Part shown: piece by piece, positions 21,338-33,669 of the stretch
How the letters are laid out: each line of letters begins with the position of its first letter
Position numbering within the stretch: the stretch's first letter is position 1
Source: Anaeramoeba flamelloides
Lineage: Eukaryota; Metamonada; Anaeramoebidae
DNA length: 64,000 nucleotides
Assembly: GCA_027625915.1 (NCBI GenBank)
Contig: JANTQA010000036.1
Coordinates: 2,847,501 to 2,911,500 of the forward strand
Direction: 5' to 3'
Program-made: the position numbers and the translations under genes
Notes under the pieces: model-generated
Told to the model about the DNA's origin: nothing
The model's database searches: none
What the model saw: the letters and a program-made list of their open reading frames with translations, nothing else

Positions 21338-21715
21338 TGAGGTTGTTTTTTTGGAATATTTTTTTTATTTGATGAAAAAAAAAGAAAAAATTGATCTGAA
21401 AAGTTCTTTATCCAAAAATTGTATTTTTTTCAGTATAAAATAATTATTTCAATTTTTGTTGAAATTTTGTAGATTTTTTGGTGTATGTAATTATAAAACT
21501 TTGTGGTTTTATAATTAAAGTATCTTTTGTATACTTCCTACATTAAAAATAAGATAGGTTTTCTATCTTCTTCAAAGAAAATAATTTTTTTGGAATAATT
21601 CAGAACATAGGTAGGATTTGGAACTTTTACAAAAATCAGAAAAACTGATCATCTTTTGAAACTATAAATTGACTATTGGAAATAATTTTTAATCTGAAGT
21701 TAGATTTTATAATAA

Positions 21716-22201
21716 TCAGATTTTTACTTTATTCTTTAATTTCAAAATGTAATAATTTTTTTTTGTATTTGCTCTAAAAATTACTAAGCTATCTTTTTTA
21801 TTACGCCTTCCCCTTAGAAGGTTAGTATCGTACAATAAAGTTAACTCCATCTCCAAAATGTTGACCAACTTTATAATATTATTGAACGTGGCTACAAGGT
21901 ATTTGTTATTAAACACCATTTCATTCTGAAATAGTATAAACATCAATGAAATTAGCAATTTTTTTAAAAAATCAATAAAGTAATTAGATTGAATATAAGA
22001 AATAATATACTTCATATTAGAGTTGATCTTCATAAAATATATGACTAGAGGGATTACTGACACAAAAAACACATCTGATATTCGATGTATTTGGTAATTG
22101 AAATTAACAAATGTATACACACGAAAGTAAAATAACTCTAAACAATCTATTAATAAGATTAGTCTACAAATAATTATGGGATTCTTAAACTGAGGATTCA
22201 A
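21716..22201 (-). CDS. Unassigned open frame, 161 codons
   Basis: Longest uninterrupted frame in an otherwise empty 3-kb stretch. It is rich in Ile, Leu, Phe and Asn with possible membrane segments (CRLILLIDCLELFYF, FFVSVIPLVIYF), and ends in a basic segment LLRGRRNKKDSL. Its first codon is TTG, not ATG. I recognise no family. In this base composition such a frame can arise by chance, and it may be a transposon remnant. Confidence 0.2.
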   Translation of the reverse strand: MNPQFKNPIIICRLILLIDCLELFYFRVYTFVNFNYQIHRISDVFFVSVIPLVIYFMKINSNMKYIISYIQSNYFIDFLKKLLISLMFILFQNEMVFNNKYLVATFNNIIKLVNILEMELTLLYDTNLLRGRRNKKDSLVIFRANTKKNYYILKLKNKVKI

Positions 22202-22244
22202 AGTAAAAAATTTTTAATTTGGAAAATTTTTTTTTCAATTATAT

Positions 22245-22443
22245 TAAGTTCATCTTTTAAGACATAAAATTTCAACAAAATTTAGGGCACAAAAAAATCT
22301 AATTAAAGTACATTTTTTGGAATTATTTTTTAAACAATTTATTTTACATGGATTTGAAATTTGTATCTTAATTTGAGATTTTTTTTGTGCCAAAAATTTT
22401 TGTTGATTGTTTGTTGCTTAAAAGTGAAACTGATTATATTTAA
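22245..22443. mobile_element. Degraded mariner-type MITE (family of 57544-57742)
   Basis: Shares the outer CTTTTAAG...TTTCAACAAAATTTAGGGCAC layout and the inner TAATTTGAGATTTTTTTTG block with the clean copy at 57544-57742, and has the same 200-bp size and inverted ends, but with many substitutions. Confidence 0.6.
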
Positions 22444-24390
22444 CTAATCATTAGTTGAAAAAAACAAGATCTTCACAAAATTTTTACAAACTTATATTCC
22501 TAAGATTAAATTAAGCTTCATTATTGAAATTAGATATAAAATTTACATTAAAGAAATATGATTTTAAGAGTGTTGCCAAAAGAAAAAAGCCAAAAGACTA
22601 TTTATGAAAATTTGGTCTCGATTGAATAGTTATCTAGAAATAGAGAATTTTCAGCTCTGTTTTGCTTTTCGTCGGTCTAAAAAAAAAGGAATTTTTGGTA
22701 CATTAAGTGATTAATGACACCATACTTTACCCAGAAATAAATTATGATTTAATTTGAAATAAATCATATTAGTATTAGTTTAAAGGATGATAAAAAAACT
22801 ATTATTAATATTATTGAAAATTGAATTAATCCATCGGTTCCTAAGGATTTCTTAAGAAAAAATCTTATTGGAAATATTTTTTTAATTCCTTTCCAAAATT
22901 TTTAGAGTAGAAACTCCAAATAATAGTATTCCGGTACTTAAATATATTAACATTTTGATCTTCCACAAGCAACTATTTTCAAAATTTTTTGGTTATTTCA
23001 AAGATTAACTCAAATATCCAAACTTATAAAAATCCAAAGAATCAATATTTTTGTTTCCTTTTTATAAATTTAATTGTAAAAACAATATATTTCCCACAGA
23101 TTTCTGAAAATAATAAATCAAAAAAGTCAATTTGTTAATTATTTTATTTTTCAAAATAATCGATTTTTTTCAAAACTAATATCTATTTTGATGCAAATTA
23201 AAGAAAACTAGATTGCAATTTTAAATTCTTAATATTGGTAGTTCAAACTTTAAATATGTTGTGAAATGTATATTTTTTATAGAAATTGTTTTTTTTAATT
23301 ACTAATATAGAGATATTTTTAATTGATGAGATCAATAAATAGTACTACTTTACTAATAAAAAATTTTGAGATATTTTTAACATTGAATACTACACTACAA
23401 GGAAAATTTAAACACCAAAAATTAAAGTTAGCCAAAATTATACATTGGATTTCTGTTATACTTCTTTTATAAATTATTTTTTCAAAGTTATCATAATTTT
23501 ATGTAATAAAAAAAGAATAGCTATTAAACTCATGAAAATCTGAATTGCACCCTTTTCAAAAATACCGACTTTTGAAAAAAAACACCTACTTTTGGGGTAT
23601 TTTTTTAATGAAAAAAGTTGAAATGAATGAACTTTTAATTGAACATTAAGATTGAAAAAAGAATAAATGTTAAAGCAATTTGCAGAAAACAATTGGAAAT
23701 GTTTATAAAAACTCAAACATGAAAAAAAAAATAAAATGATAAAAAATATTCCAAAAACAGATAAAAAATCAGATTTTCAATTTAATTTAGCGATATCTTT
23801 TGATTGAAATATTTTGTGCTATTTTAAAATTGAAAAATATGTTTCTTTTTAGACTATTAAAAAAATACTTAAAAATTTTCTCTCTTATAAATCAATTAAA
23901 AAATTCAAAAATTTTACAATTAAAAATGAAAAAAACATTATTGAAAAATTTCATTTTTTTTTCAATTCCTATTAATATCTATTTAAGTTGTAAACCTTTT
24001 TGAAAATTGTTATGTATAATAATGTTTATTATATGAGTGTATCTCAAATTTACAAATTTTAGAGATTTTTTTTTGGAAAAAATTTTCCTTGTCTTGTAAT
24101 ATGGTTGACCTTCAAAATTAATATATTTTAATTTTAGACTAATTTGTGATATTAGCTAATACTTTAAAAAACTCTTTTTTGATCTGAATAATTGGTATCA
24201 TAGATTAATTATTACACTTTATGTCAAATAACTCTTTTTTTGAATCAACTAAAAAAAATAAAATAATAGAACTACCTTATTACTGAATTCTAAAAATAAA
24301 AAAACAAATTTTTTATTACCAAAAATTTACTCCTTTTCCGCTTTATTCAAACTCATTAACTCTTTAAAACATTTTTTTTTTTGATAATTT
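22444..24390. other. Intergenic DNA, no feature seen
   Basis: A/T-rich with scattered short open frames that lack codon structure. No repeats shared with the rest of the window were recognised. Confidence 0.45.
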
Positions 24391-25583
24391 AACGGAGGAA
24401 TTTTTAATTCCTCTAATTTGCCGTTAGGTTTTTTTCAATTTTTGAAATAAATTATAAATTTCAAAAATTTTCGGTTTATTTCAAAAATTAAAAAAAAAAA
24501 AAAAAACCTAATAAACTTTCCAACTTGGACTATTTCCCAGTTGTTTAATTCGATATTTCTCAAGTTCAAATTCTAATTCTGATAGATTGTTTGATTGTCA
24601 GTTACTATTTTCCAATTTATGTTCTCTGAAAATAAGATTTTTAATTATTTCATTGAAATTCCAAAAAAGTTAATGTTTGAATTTAGTTTATATCTTCTTT
24701 TATATAAGGTATTTCCAAAAAAGTGGGATTTTTTTTACATTTCATAAAAAATCATCTTTGTTAGTGGAGATATTCTTTAATTGGCAATACCAAATTAAGT
24801 TTAATACTTATACTGATTGAATCAATGAAATGGGTATTTATTTCAAAATATATTCGATGAAATATTCGTAAAAAATGAAAAAAAAATAGCACTTTTTTTG
24901 GTAAAAACAAGGTACGACCAATTTCAAAAAAAACTGAAAATATTGAAAAGGTAAAATTGATTTTTTAAATAATAAAATACATTTATATGTTATCAATTTT
25001 ATTTGAAAATTTGTTGAGATTAAAAACCGTAATGAAAACTATTTTTTCAATCTAAAGGGCAATAATAAATACCTATTTTCACCCCTAAAAAATATCATCT
25101 AAAACCGAGATCAGAAAATTTAATATCTTTTCTTTATGTAATACAATACTAAGAAACAAATTAAATTATTCTCAGGAATCGATAAATTGTATTTAATGAT
25201 TTTGAATATTTAAATACTTTTTTGAAGATTTGGCTTAATAAATATATTTGAAAATAAATTTGTCCCACTTTTTTGGAAATAGCTTATATGGTTATTCTTA
25301 CCGAGTCTATTTTTGCTTCAGTTTTATATTTAAATCGAGGAGAATGTGGGTTTATTAATAAATATTTTGTTACTTTTTTATTAATTTGCACTTCTATATC
25401 ATTGAAATCTTGTTTTGTCAAATCAAATATTTGTAATCCATATAGCAATTGACTATGTAAGATCGCTTTTTAAAAATGAATTTTCAATCCATTAGTAAAT
25501 TTCTTTTGTTGTAAAATATTGGTTATTTTTTTGAAATTGGTTTTAACTTTATCAAGGTTAAATTTTAGATGTGTTTTTTTGTC
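24391..25583 (-). mobile_element. LINE copy B, interrupted by a MITE
   Basis: Minus-strand remnant of the LINE seen at 3992-5362. The part near 25580-25300 matches the YGLEIF/QLLYG region in nucleotide order, and 24700-24520 matches the linker ending in NLSELEFELEKYRIKQLG. Hairpin modules lie at 24391-24514. Between the two coding parts sits a 582-bp DNA element (24705-25286). Several stops are present, and no target duplication was identified. Confidence 0.75.
24705..25286. mobile_element. 582-bp mariner-like MITE (family M6) nested in LINE B
   Basis: Ends TAAGGTATTTCCAAAAAAGT and ACTTTTTTGGAAATAGCTTA are inverted copies flanked by TA (24703-24704 and 25287-25288). Removing it rejoins the LINE sequence as in copy A. 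Related copies lie at 27765-28305 (diverged) and 30211-30803 (reversed). No transposase frame is present, so it depends on an enzyme supplied elsewhere. Confidence 0.8.
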
Positions 25584-26473
25584 TAAAAGTTATTTATTTT
25601 TTATTTAACTTTTAGGAATAATAAAAGTAGTTAACTATTACTAATAATATTAGTAAATAATATTATTATTTTCCTGAATTATTAAACTCAGGATTGTTTT
25701 TTTCATGATGTTAATTAAGATTCCAGTTAATAGTATACATTTTGTTTTAATTGTAAGAGTAAAAATATATGAAATATAATTTATGAGGCAAATATTAAAA
25801 TAAAATACAATATACTTATCTCCGATACACAATTTTTTTTGAACTCTAATCTACCCCTCAAAACAAAAAAAAATCTTGAAAAGAACTGCTGTTTGTAAAA
25901 ATGTGAATATAAGAGTTTTGTAACTGTACACGATCTTGGTTCAGTTGTCTGAATTAGGCACTTTTTGAAAAAATTTTCCTCAATTTTCTATTATTCAATT
26001 TATGTGAGTGTTTTTGTGAACATTGATAAATAATTCCATAGACCAGCTTGTGACAAGAAGTTTGGTTTTGGGATTTCAAAATCTTTTATTTTTCCTTTAA
26101 TGTCCGAAAAATGGTCCGATCTTGGAAAGATCAATAAAATAAGAAAATCCTTTTTAATAATTCTTTAGAATCATCTTCAACCTTGAAAAATATTTGAATC
26201 TTTAAACAGAGAATTCAATAACAAACCATTACAACAAAATTCAATCAAACAAAGTAATTTTTAAGACAACAATGTTCTCATTTACCAAGAATCTAAATAA
26301 ACTTTAGAAATATAGTTAATTAATTTAGCTTCAAATAACCGCGAAAAAAGAGTCTTAAAAATTATAGAAAGTAATAAACTAAAGCTAATAGTTTTTAAAA
26401 CGAAAACGATATTTGGAGTAAAAATATTGATAATCATTTTTTCACTTTTCTTCTCATATAAAAAGTTTTTGGT
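25584..26473. other. Upstream region of the Rab24-like gene
   Basis: No gene seen. A/T-rich; presumably holds the Rab promoter, without a recognisable motif. Confidence 0.4.
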
Positions 26474-29400
26474 ATGACAACACTTAAAGTCGATTTAAAA
26501 GTTGTTTTATTAGGATCTTCAAATGTTGGGAAAACATCATTGTTCGAACGATTTTTGCACAACTCATTTACTCTTGATTCCAAAACTGTAACACAAAATA
26601 AATCCCCATTCAAAATTCACCAAGAATAAAACACTCAAAAAATAAATCTCTTTTCTTTTGTTTAAATTTCCTTCACTTTTATGACCCATCCACCAAATGA
26701 TCACAAAATCGAAAAAGACAATAGGTGTGTCCTTTGGCTTAAAAACAATAAAAATTGATCAGTCCGAGATAGTCTTGGGGTTATGGGTATTTATTTTTTA
26801 TTTTCAATCCACTCGCTTTGAAAGTGAAATTGTTCTTTTGTTTGCTAAAAAATCATTGTTTCTTGTTATAATTTTTTTTAATGGTTTGTTTAACACTAAC
26901 TTCATCCATACATCAAATCAAATAGGACACAGCGGGACAGGAAAGGTTCGAGTCACTCTCAAAATTGTATTTTCGAAAAGCCTCGGCGGCAATTCTTTGT
27001 TTTAGTAAATTCTTTCTTTTTTTCTTCAAGAATTAAAAATTCACAAAATCATTTTGCAATTTACCTTTTCTTGTCTTATTTTAATACCTTACCAAATAGA
27101 TCCATCAAATAGACAAAGTTTTCATAAAGCTAAATTTTGGTATAAAGAACTCAACAAAAATGAAACTAATTGTGTGGTTTATTTGGTTGCAACAAAAAGT
27201 TTGTTTTTTTAATTTTATTTTTTTCTTTTCTTTTTAAAAATGTCTTTTTCATTTTTTTTTTTTTTTCTCAACTTTCAAAGAATAATAACTCATGAAAATC
27301 CAATTCATAACTCTACATTTACGATTTAAAAGATATCAAGAGATATCTACTTAACCGATAGATGGTTTGTCACTGCCTTCTTTTGATCAATTGAAAAAAA
27401 AAGCATACTACATTCTTTATTTGAGAGAAATCCAGATTTACTTTTTTTTGTTTTCTTTTTTTTTTTTTCGAATTCTAGAATTTAGAATTTTCAAATAGAG
27501 GCTCAAAACACCTCTTTAAATATCAGTGGATGTTTTTAAAAAAATTTTTAATCAAGAGAGAATTTTAATTCTCAATTTCAGATTCTTGTAAAAATTTTTC
27601 TCTTGAACTGAAAAGGAATATTGAAATTCTTTTTCAAAAAAACAGCACCTAGTAAAAGAAGAGAGTGTGTGTTTAAAAATCTAAAACACAAATGTCACAA
27701 ATAATTAAGTTCAAAAATTTCCCTTCAAAGAAAATTTCACAAGCGATCTGATCAAAAAACTTTTGGGGTATTTGCAAAAAAGTAGCGAGTATTTTTTTTT
27801 CAATATTTCAAATCATATTTTTTTTAAATGTATCCCTATTTGTAAACAGGTAATCTAAAATTAAGACGAATATTAATACTAATTGAACCAATGAGTAGCT
27901 ATTATTTGTATTTCAAAAGATGTTCATCAAAATGTTTTCGAAAAAATGAATAAAAAATTCGCACTTTTTTTGTAGAAAACAGATCCCAAACAATTCCAAT
28001 AAAAAAACTGGGCAATATGATAAGGATAAAAACAATTTTTAAAATAATAAAATTTATTTATGGGTTTTTCCTTCGATTTTGAAATTTTATCAAGATTAAA
28101 CCTCTTTAGGAAACATTTTTACTATGATGATCAAAAAGAAAAAAATAACTATCAATTTGCACACTAAAAAAAATATCATATAAAATCGAGATCAGAAACT
28201 ATGAAATTTTTAATTAAAGTAATATCTTATAAATAAAAAATTTTAATCATTAACGAAGAATCAATTTATGAAAAATAACAATTTTGGATATTTCCCTAAT
28301 AAAAAAAGTTTTTTATAACATGTTATAAAAGTGTTGTAAAGGTGTTATAAACGTTTCAATTGTTATAAAATGTTATAAAATGTGTTATAAAACTTGTAAC
28401 ATGCTATAAGGTCCGTTATAAAAATATTTTTTCAAAAAATATTGAAAAAATCATCAGGTAAAAGGAAATTTTGTTATAAAAATGTAATATAGATGTGACA
28501 GTCAAAAAAATCTTTTTTCAGTAAGGTTGTGGCAATTAAAATGTTGAAAAATGGGAAAATGTAACTACTTGCTTAAATTACTCTTCAAATTCTGAAAAAA
28601 AAAAAAAAGAAAGAAAAAAGCATATTACAGATAACAAAACTAAAGATTAATGATTTAATATGTTTATGTTGTGAAAAAAATGAGGAATTTTGTTTTTTGC
28701 ACAACTTTTAGTCTATGAGAAAAATTTCAAATTTTTGGTAAAAATTATTTTAAGGGACCAGTAACCATATAAAAAATCTTTTAGTAAATTTAATAGCAAA
28801 TTCAAATATTATTTACCACATCTTAAAATTGAAAAATAAAGAAAAAATTTGATAAATATAATATCTGACTTACTTTTAAAGCTATTTTTCAGAAATGAAT
28901 TATTGTTTTAAAAGTTTGATCGATTTTTCTTCATTTTTGAAAAAGTTCAAAATCCAACATATTTTCGAATTTTTTGAAAAAAAATTATTTCCATTGAAAG
29001 AAGGAAGAAATCTTATTGCATCTGTCAAGGAAGTCTACAAAAATGAACTTTAAAAATGAAATCACTAAGTTCTAAAATAACCTAGTTTAAAAAAGCTATT
29101 TAATTTCAAAAAAAAAAAACAATAATTATTTTTAACTTGAAAAAAATACCATTTTTTTTATTGAAATAGAATTTTTTGATTCAAAACACAGTTTTAATCA
29201 ATTTTTTATCTTCGTTTTATTGAACAAAAAGACATGAGAAAAATAACCTAGCCAAACCATTAAAATTAAAAATATCCCAAAATACTTTTTTTAAACCTGT
29301 AAAATCCAACTTAAAATCTCAAGAAATACTTTTTTAATTTGATTATTTTTAATCATAAATCAATAATCCAATTTATAATTCTGTTAATGTAATAACCCAA

Positions 29401-32400
29401 GAATTAAAAGTATCCATCAGGTTTTACTATTATTTCTCAACTTTTCAAAATATTTTCAAACAAATAAAATCTAATTCAAATTACTAATTATAATAAATAA
29501 TAAATAATAAATATAATCAACTAACTGATTTTATTTAAAAAAAGTTAGTTATTTATTCTCTTGAATAATTGAAAAAAAAATATTACTTAATCTTATTAAA
29601 TTTCAAGAAATTTAATAAATTATTGAAAATAAAAGAAAAAATCAATTTTTTTCAGATCTTCAAGGGTTCAAGATTTGGTTTATTTATCTTTTTATTTTTA
29701 AAATAAGATTAAAACTTTTAATGTAATTTTTCAATACAAACTCTTAGAAATTACTCAAAGTGAGATTTTCTAAACAGTAAAAATATTTTGAAAAGCTTTT
29801 CTATTTCTTTCCCAAATCCAAAGAAAGAAAAGGATCAAGATCTTTTTGACTGAAAAATTAAATTGGGAAAAATGAACTCTTTTAAAAATGATAGATCATT
29901 TCTCTAAGGTTGATAAAGGAACCGGTTTATCAGTTTTAATTGAATCTTTTTGTGAAAGAAATTACTTCTACTACCTTTGGTAAAAACAGTAAATATAAGT
30001 TACAAAAACCTTAATTATTCTTATAATTCGATATGATGAACAATTTCAAAACGTAGTGAGAAAAAGATCCTTTGGTTGATGAGACTGAAATTAAGAATAA
30101 CTCAAAAAACAAACAGAGGCTTTTACCTTAGACTTTTATCCTCAGATAAGATATATAATTGGCAATTTACTATTTCAGTAAATGGTTAAATTAAGCACAA
30201 ATAAAAAAATTAAGTTATTTCCAAAAAAGCAAGTCAAATTTATTTTAAAAATATCTTTTTTAAACTCACTTCTGAATTATTTAAATACCCAAAATTGTTA
30301 TTCATTTTAATCATTATGTAAAATAATTCACATTGTTTATTTATAAGACATTATTTTAATAAAAAAAAAAAAAGATATCAAAGTTTCTAATCACAATTTT
30401 ATATGATATTTTAAAAGTATGAAAAATGGTAGGTTATTTTTTTCTTTTTGATCATCTTAAAAATTGTTTTCAAAAGAGATTTAATCTTGATAAAATTTCA
30501 CAGAGAAGGAAAAACTCATAACTATATTTTATTGTTTAAAAAATCGTTTGTACCCTTACCATATTAACCAATTTTTATTGAATTTAGTCGTTATCAGTTT
30601 TCTCTAAAAAAAGTGTTATTTTTTTTTTCCATTTTTTGGAAATATTATGATGAATTTATTTTTGAAATACGTATAATTTGCGCTGATTCTGTTAGTAGTT
30701 ACCTCATATTGATTTTGGCATTTCCAATTAACGAATAGAAATACTTCCAAAGAAACTATTATTTAGAAAAAATAAAAATATCCCACTTTTTTGCAAATTC
30801 TTACTTAAATTTAATGACTTGTTAAGGTCCATCTACATTTGACGATCAGTGGATATTTACTTTTATGCGTAACTTCATATTTAATGAATTTAAGGAATGG
30901 CAAGTCAATTAAAAGTGTCAAAATTTAAATTTTATTTTTTTTTTGTTTCTTATATTTTTCCGGCTTTGCCGGAACATTCTCTACTTTCTAAAATCCAAAA
31001 TTTCTTTCAAAATGTTCAAAAACCAAAATTCAAAGAATGTCAATCCACTCCAGTTTATTCCGAGCAAATAATGATATTTCAGATTAAAATATGATGTTCT
31101 TCAATATAAACTGAATTGGCTTTATCACTTTGAGGAGAAAAAAATTACAGATATAGTCTACGACAAAAAAATTTTCTCACAAACGTTATCAATACAAAAT
31201 CATACATTATAAATTGAAAAATTTCAATTTGTATTTTTAATTTTCAAAGTCGTATCATTTTCGAAACAAGTTTCAAATGTTGAATTCCCCCCCATTTTCT
31301 AAGATTTTAGGAATGATTTTGTCAAGGTGTTTAATCTGGGCTCTAATTTTTTTTGTGGAAATTTTTTTCCAATTTTTTTTGATTGAATTTTTCAGTTCTT
31401 CTTGGGTTTCGGCAGATTCTTTTTCGATCATGTTTTTTAAATCATTCCATATCTTTTCAATTGGATTCAAATCGGGTGATTTGGTAGGGAAAGACACCAA
31501 TTTAATTGAATTTTCTTTGAACCAATTCATTGAAAGTTTTGATTTATGAATGGGTGCATTGTCTTGAAGAAATTCAAAATCAACGCCGTCATATTTATTT
31601 TTAATAAAAGGAAGTAATGCTTGTTCAAGTATTCGAGTATAAATTTCTGAATTCATTAGTGATTTTGAATTTTTGCAAAAATCTTTTGAAAAAACAATTT
31701 CAGTTTTTCCCTTCCAAGAAATTCCAGCCCAAATCATAACTGAAATTCTTTTATTATCCATTTCTTTTCGGGGTCTTTTCTCGCCTTTCTTGATATAAAC
31801 ATAAGATGTATTTCGAAATAACTCTATTTTTGATTCATCACTAAAAATCACCCTTTTCCAGTCATAATTATAGTGGAGTCTACAATACATCTTTCTTTTT
31901 TCCTTATCTTTTTGCGAAAGTTTTGGAATTGTGATTGGTTTAACAGGAATCCAATCATTATTTTTCCGATATCTTTGTATAGTTCTTATAGATAAAGATA
32001 CATTGAGTTGCTTTTTGATCAAAGGTTTCAATTTTATTGAACTCTTCTCACGGTTTTCATTGAATATTTCTTCTAGTTTTTGGAGCTGTTCATTATTTAA
32101 CAAACTTTTTCGACCACTACCTTCTTTTCGAATAAGTGAACCTGTACGAGATTTTTTCTCCCAGTTTCGAATAGTTTTAGTTGTAATATTATTGTTTTTT
32201 GCTAGTTTTTTGATTGGTATACCTTCTTTCAATTTTAACAGAATTTGGTATTTTGTTTCAAGTGAGGTTTTTTGTTTTTTGTTCATTTTATAAATAAATT
32301 TATTGTAAATGAAAGTTGAATATTGAATAAAAAAAATAAAAAAATAAAAATGCCAAATATCGTAGTTTCAATTTTTCAAAAAAAAAATCATTGAAAATGA

Positions 32401-33173
32401 CAGATCAAAAAAAATAATTGATGGTTTGAGGGAAATTTTTTTTTTCGTAGACTATATTTACCTTGGTTTGTTTATAAATTCACCAAATTTTTTTGTGTCA
32501 ACAAATGATTAATTGAATTTTCATAAAAAAGCAAAAAAATCCAAAATTATCAATATTTTAAATTTCCTTCCATAGACAATCAAATTTATCAATTCTTTTC
32601 AAATGATCACTGAAATATAGATATTCAATTTTTGTGCAATATCTGATTTACATTCCAATGGGATAAGATAATATTTTATTTTGAAAAAAACTAAAATTAT
32701 AACTAAAAACCTATTAATTGTACTCTGAATCAATAACTTAATATTGACTTTTACGAAATTATTATTATTTGTTTTTTTTTTTTAATCTGAGATCTGCTTT
32801 TTAATTTTTAAAATAAACACAAAGTTGTAAATCCATTTTTTCACGCAAAAATGAAATAAGCATTCAATTTCATTTTTCAAAATTAAATTTATGTATTCTT
32901 TCTTTTTACTATTTATTTTTTTATTATAGTTGATCTTATTTCTTCACAAGAAAATTGGGTCATTCAAAAAGAACAGGTCGATAATTTTATAAAAGAAATT
33001 TAAAATAAAATCTTTTTGAAACCAGCGCAAAAGAAAACATTGGTATCAATGATTTATTTACAGCAATTGGGCAGGATTATTTGAATAGAAGTGAAGATGT
33101 TGATGATGATGATGAAGAGGAGTTGGTTTCATTGGATTTAAGGAAAAAAAATTCGAATAACACTTGTTGCTAA
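26474..33173 (+). CDS. Rab24-like small GTPase, frame broken in last exon
   Basis: Exons 26474-26587, 26718-26786, 26926-27004, 27100-27198 and 32930-33173, all with GT-AG borders and matching phases. The product shows VDLKVVLLGSSNVGKTSL (P-loop), TIGVSFGLKTI (switch I), LWDTAGQERFESLSKLYF, AKFWYKELNK, VATKIDL (G4 with Thr-Lys instead of Asn-Lys, as in Rab24), ETSAKENIG (G5) and a final CC for geranylgeranylation. Rab24 relatives act in membrane traffic and autophagy. Intron 4 is 5731 bp and holds a complete Tc1 element. In exon 5 the frame of FIKEI (to 33000) runs into TAA, while ETSAK (from 33018) is in another frame, and no AG/GT pair allows an intron between them. Either a pseudogene or errors in short A/T runs. 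Confidence 0.85.
27765..28305 (+). mobile_element. MITE family M6, diverged copy in Rab intron
   Basis: Begins GGTATTTGCAAAAAAGTAGC and follows the order of 24705-25286 (for example the CGCACTTTTTTTG block at 27960), with many substitutions; the far end is unclear. Confidence 0.55.
28311..28485. repeat. Clustered TGTTATAAAA repeats
   Basis: The decamer TGTTATAAAA and close variants recur about ten times at irregular spacing, on a partly palindromic background (CATGTTATAAAA, GTAACATGCTATAAG). It lies in the Rab intron just after the M6 copy. Possibly an expanded element end. Confidence 0.6.
30211..30803 (-). mobile_element. MITE family M6, reversed copy in Rab intron
   Basis: Full-length reverse-orientation relative of 24705-25286. 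Ends TAAGTTATTTCCAAAAAAGC and TTTTTTGCAAATTCTTA keep the TAAG...CTTA layout, and inner blocks such as TTTGCGCTGATTC and GGCATTTCCAATTAA keep their order. Non-coding. Confidence 0.7.
31154..32454 (-). mobile_element. Complete Tc1-type transposon with TA duplication
   Basis: 1301 bp between inverted ends TAGTCTACGACAAAAAAATT and AATTTTTTTTTTCGTAGACTA, flanked by TA (31152-31153, 32455-32456). It carries one uninterrupted transposase on the minus strand and lies inside intron 4 of the Rab24-like gene, opposite in orientation to the host gene. Size, ends and target site are classic for Tc1. Confidence 0.93.
31273..32286 (-). CDS. Tc1 family transposase, DD34E
   Basis: 337 residues, ATG 32286 to TGA 31273, no breaks. 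Residues about 8-55 form a helix-turn-helix (TKYQILLKLKEGIPIKKLAK, then ITTKTIRNWEKK). A GSGRKSLL hook (GRKR-like) is followed by a second helical domain up to KNNDW. The catalytic triad is visible: first Asp in IFSDESK, second Asp in FLQDNAPIH, Glu in SPDLNPIEKIW, with 34 residues between the last two. This catalyses cut-and-paste at TA. The length is normal for the family. It is a good candidate to mobilise related elements, although the short MITEs here have different ends. Confidence 0.93.
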   Translation of the reverse strand: MNKKQKTSLETKYQILLKLKEGIPIKKLAKNNNITTKTIRNWEKKSRTGSLIRKEGSGRKSLLNNEQLQKLEEIFNENREKSSIKLKPLIKKQLNVSLSIRTIQRYRKNNDWIPVKPITIPKLSQKDKEKRKMYCRLHYNYDWKRVIFSDESKIELFRNTSYVYIKKGEKRPRKEMDNKRISVMIWAGISWKGKTEIVFSKDFCKNSKSLMNSEIYTRILEQALLPFIKNKYDGVDFEFLQDNAPIHKSKLSMNWFKENSIKLVSFPTKSPDLNPIEKIWNDLKNMIEKESAETQEELKNSIKKNWKKISTKKIRAQIKHLDKIIPKILENGGEFNI

Positions 33174-33669
33174 TACTAACAACACCAACCGTGAAAAAAA
33201 AATATTCATCTTCCTTGTAAAAATTTTTCGTAATAATTATTAAAAATATTAATTTATTTTTTTTCAGAAATAAATAAGAGTAATATTAATATTTAGGAAT
33301 AAGTATACCGTCAAATTTTTTGATTTAATTATGTTTTTTTTTTTTTTTGTGAATATCTATATTCAAATACAGTTGTTTTGAATATTATCAGTATTCTTTT
33401 TTGCTATTAAAGAAATGTAAAAATATATGTTTCAAAAAATATTCAAAAAGAATTCATAAATGAATAAAAATAATATTTCTAAATTATTTTTTAATTTTTT
33501 TAAATTTTTCTTGATTCAATTAATCTTTAATTATTTCCTGAAAGATTACTAGTATTTTTAGAAGTTTTAACCGTTAAATATTAAGATTGTGTTCCAATGT
33601 AAATTTTAATAATCAGAAGTTATAAACTTTATTTCTGTCAAAGTGGCCCAACTTTTTTTCCAATATCAA
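33174..33669. other. Downstream of Rab gene, no feature seen
   Basis: A/T-rich trailer and spacer with no coding frame. Confidence 0.4.

Noticed and set aside
26697-27005. 102-codon plus-strand frame as a separate gene
   Set aside because: It reads through introns 2 and 3 boundaries of the Rab24-like gene; the spliced exons give a clear GTPase instead.
31277-32293. Plus-strand frames over the Tc1 element
   Set aside because: Antisense shadows of the intact transposase.
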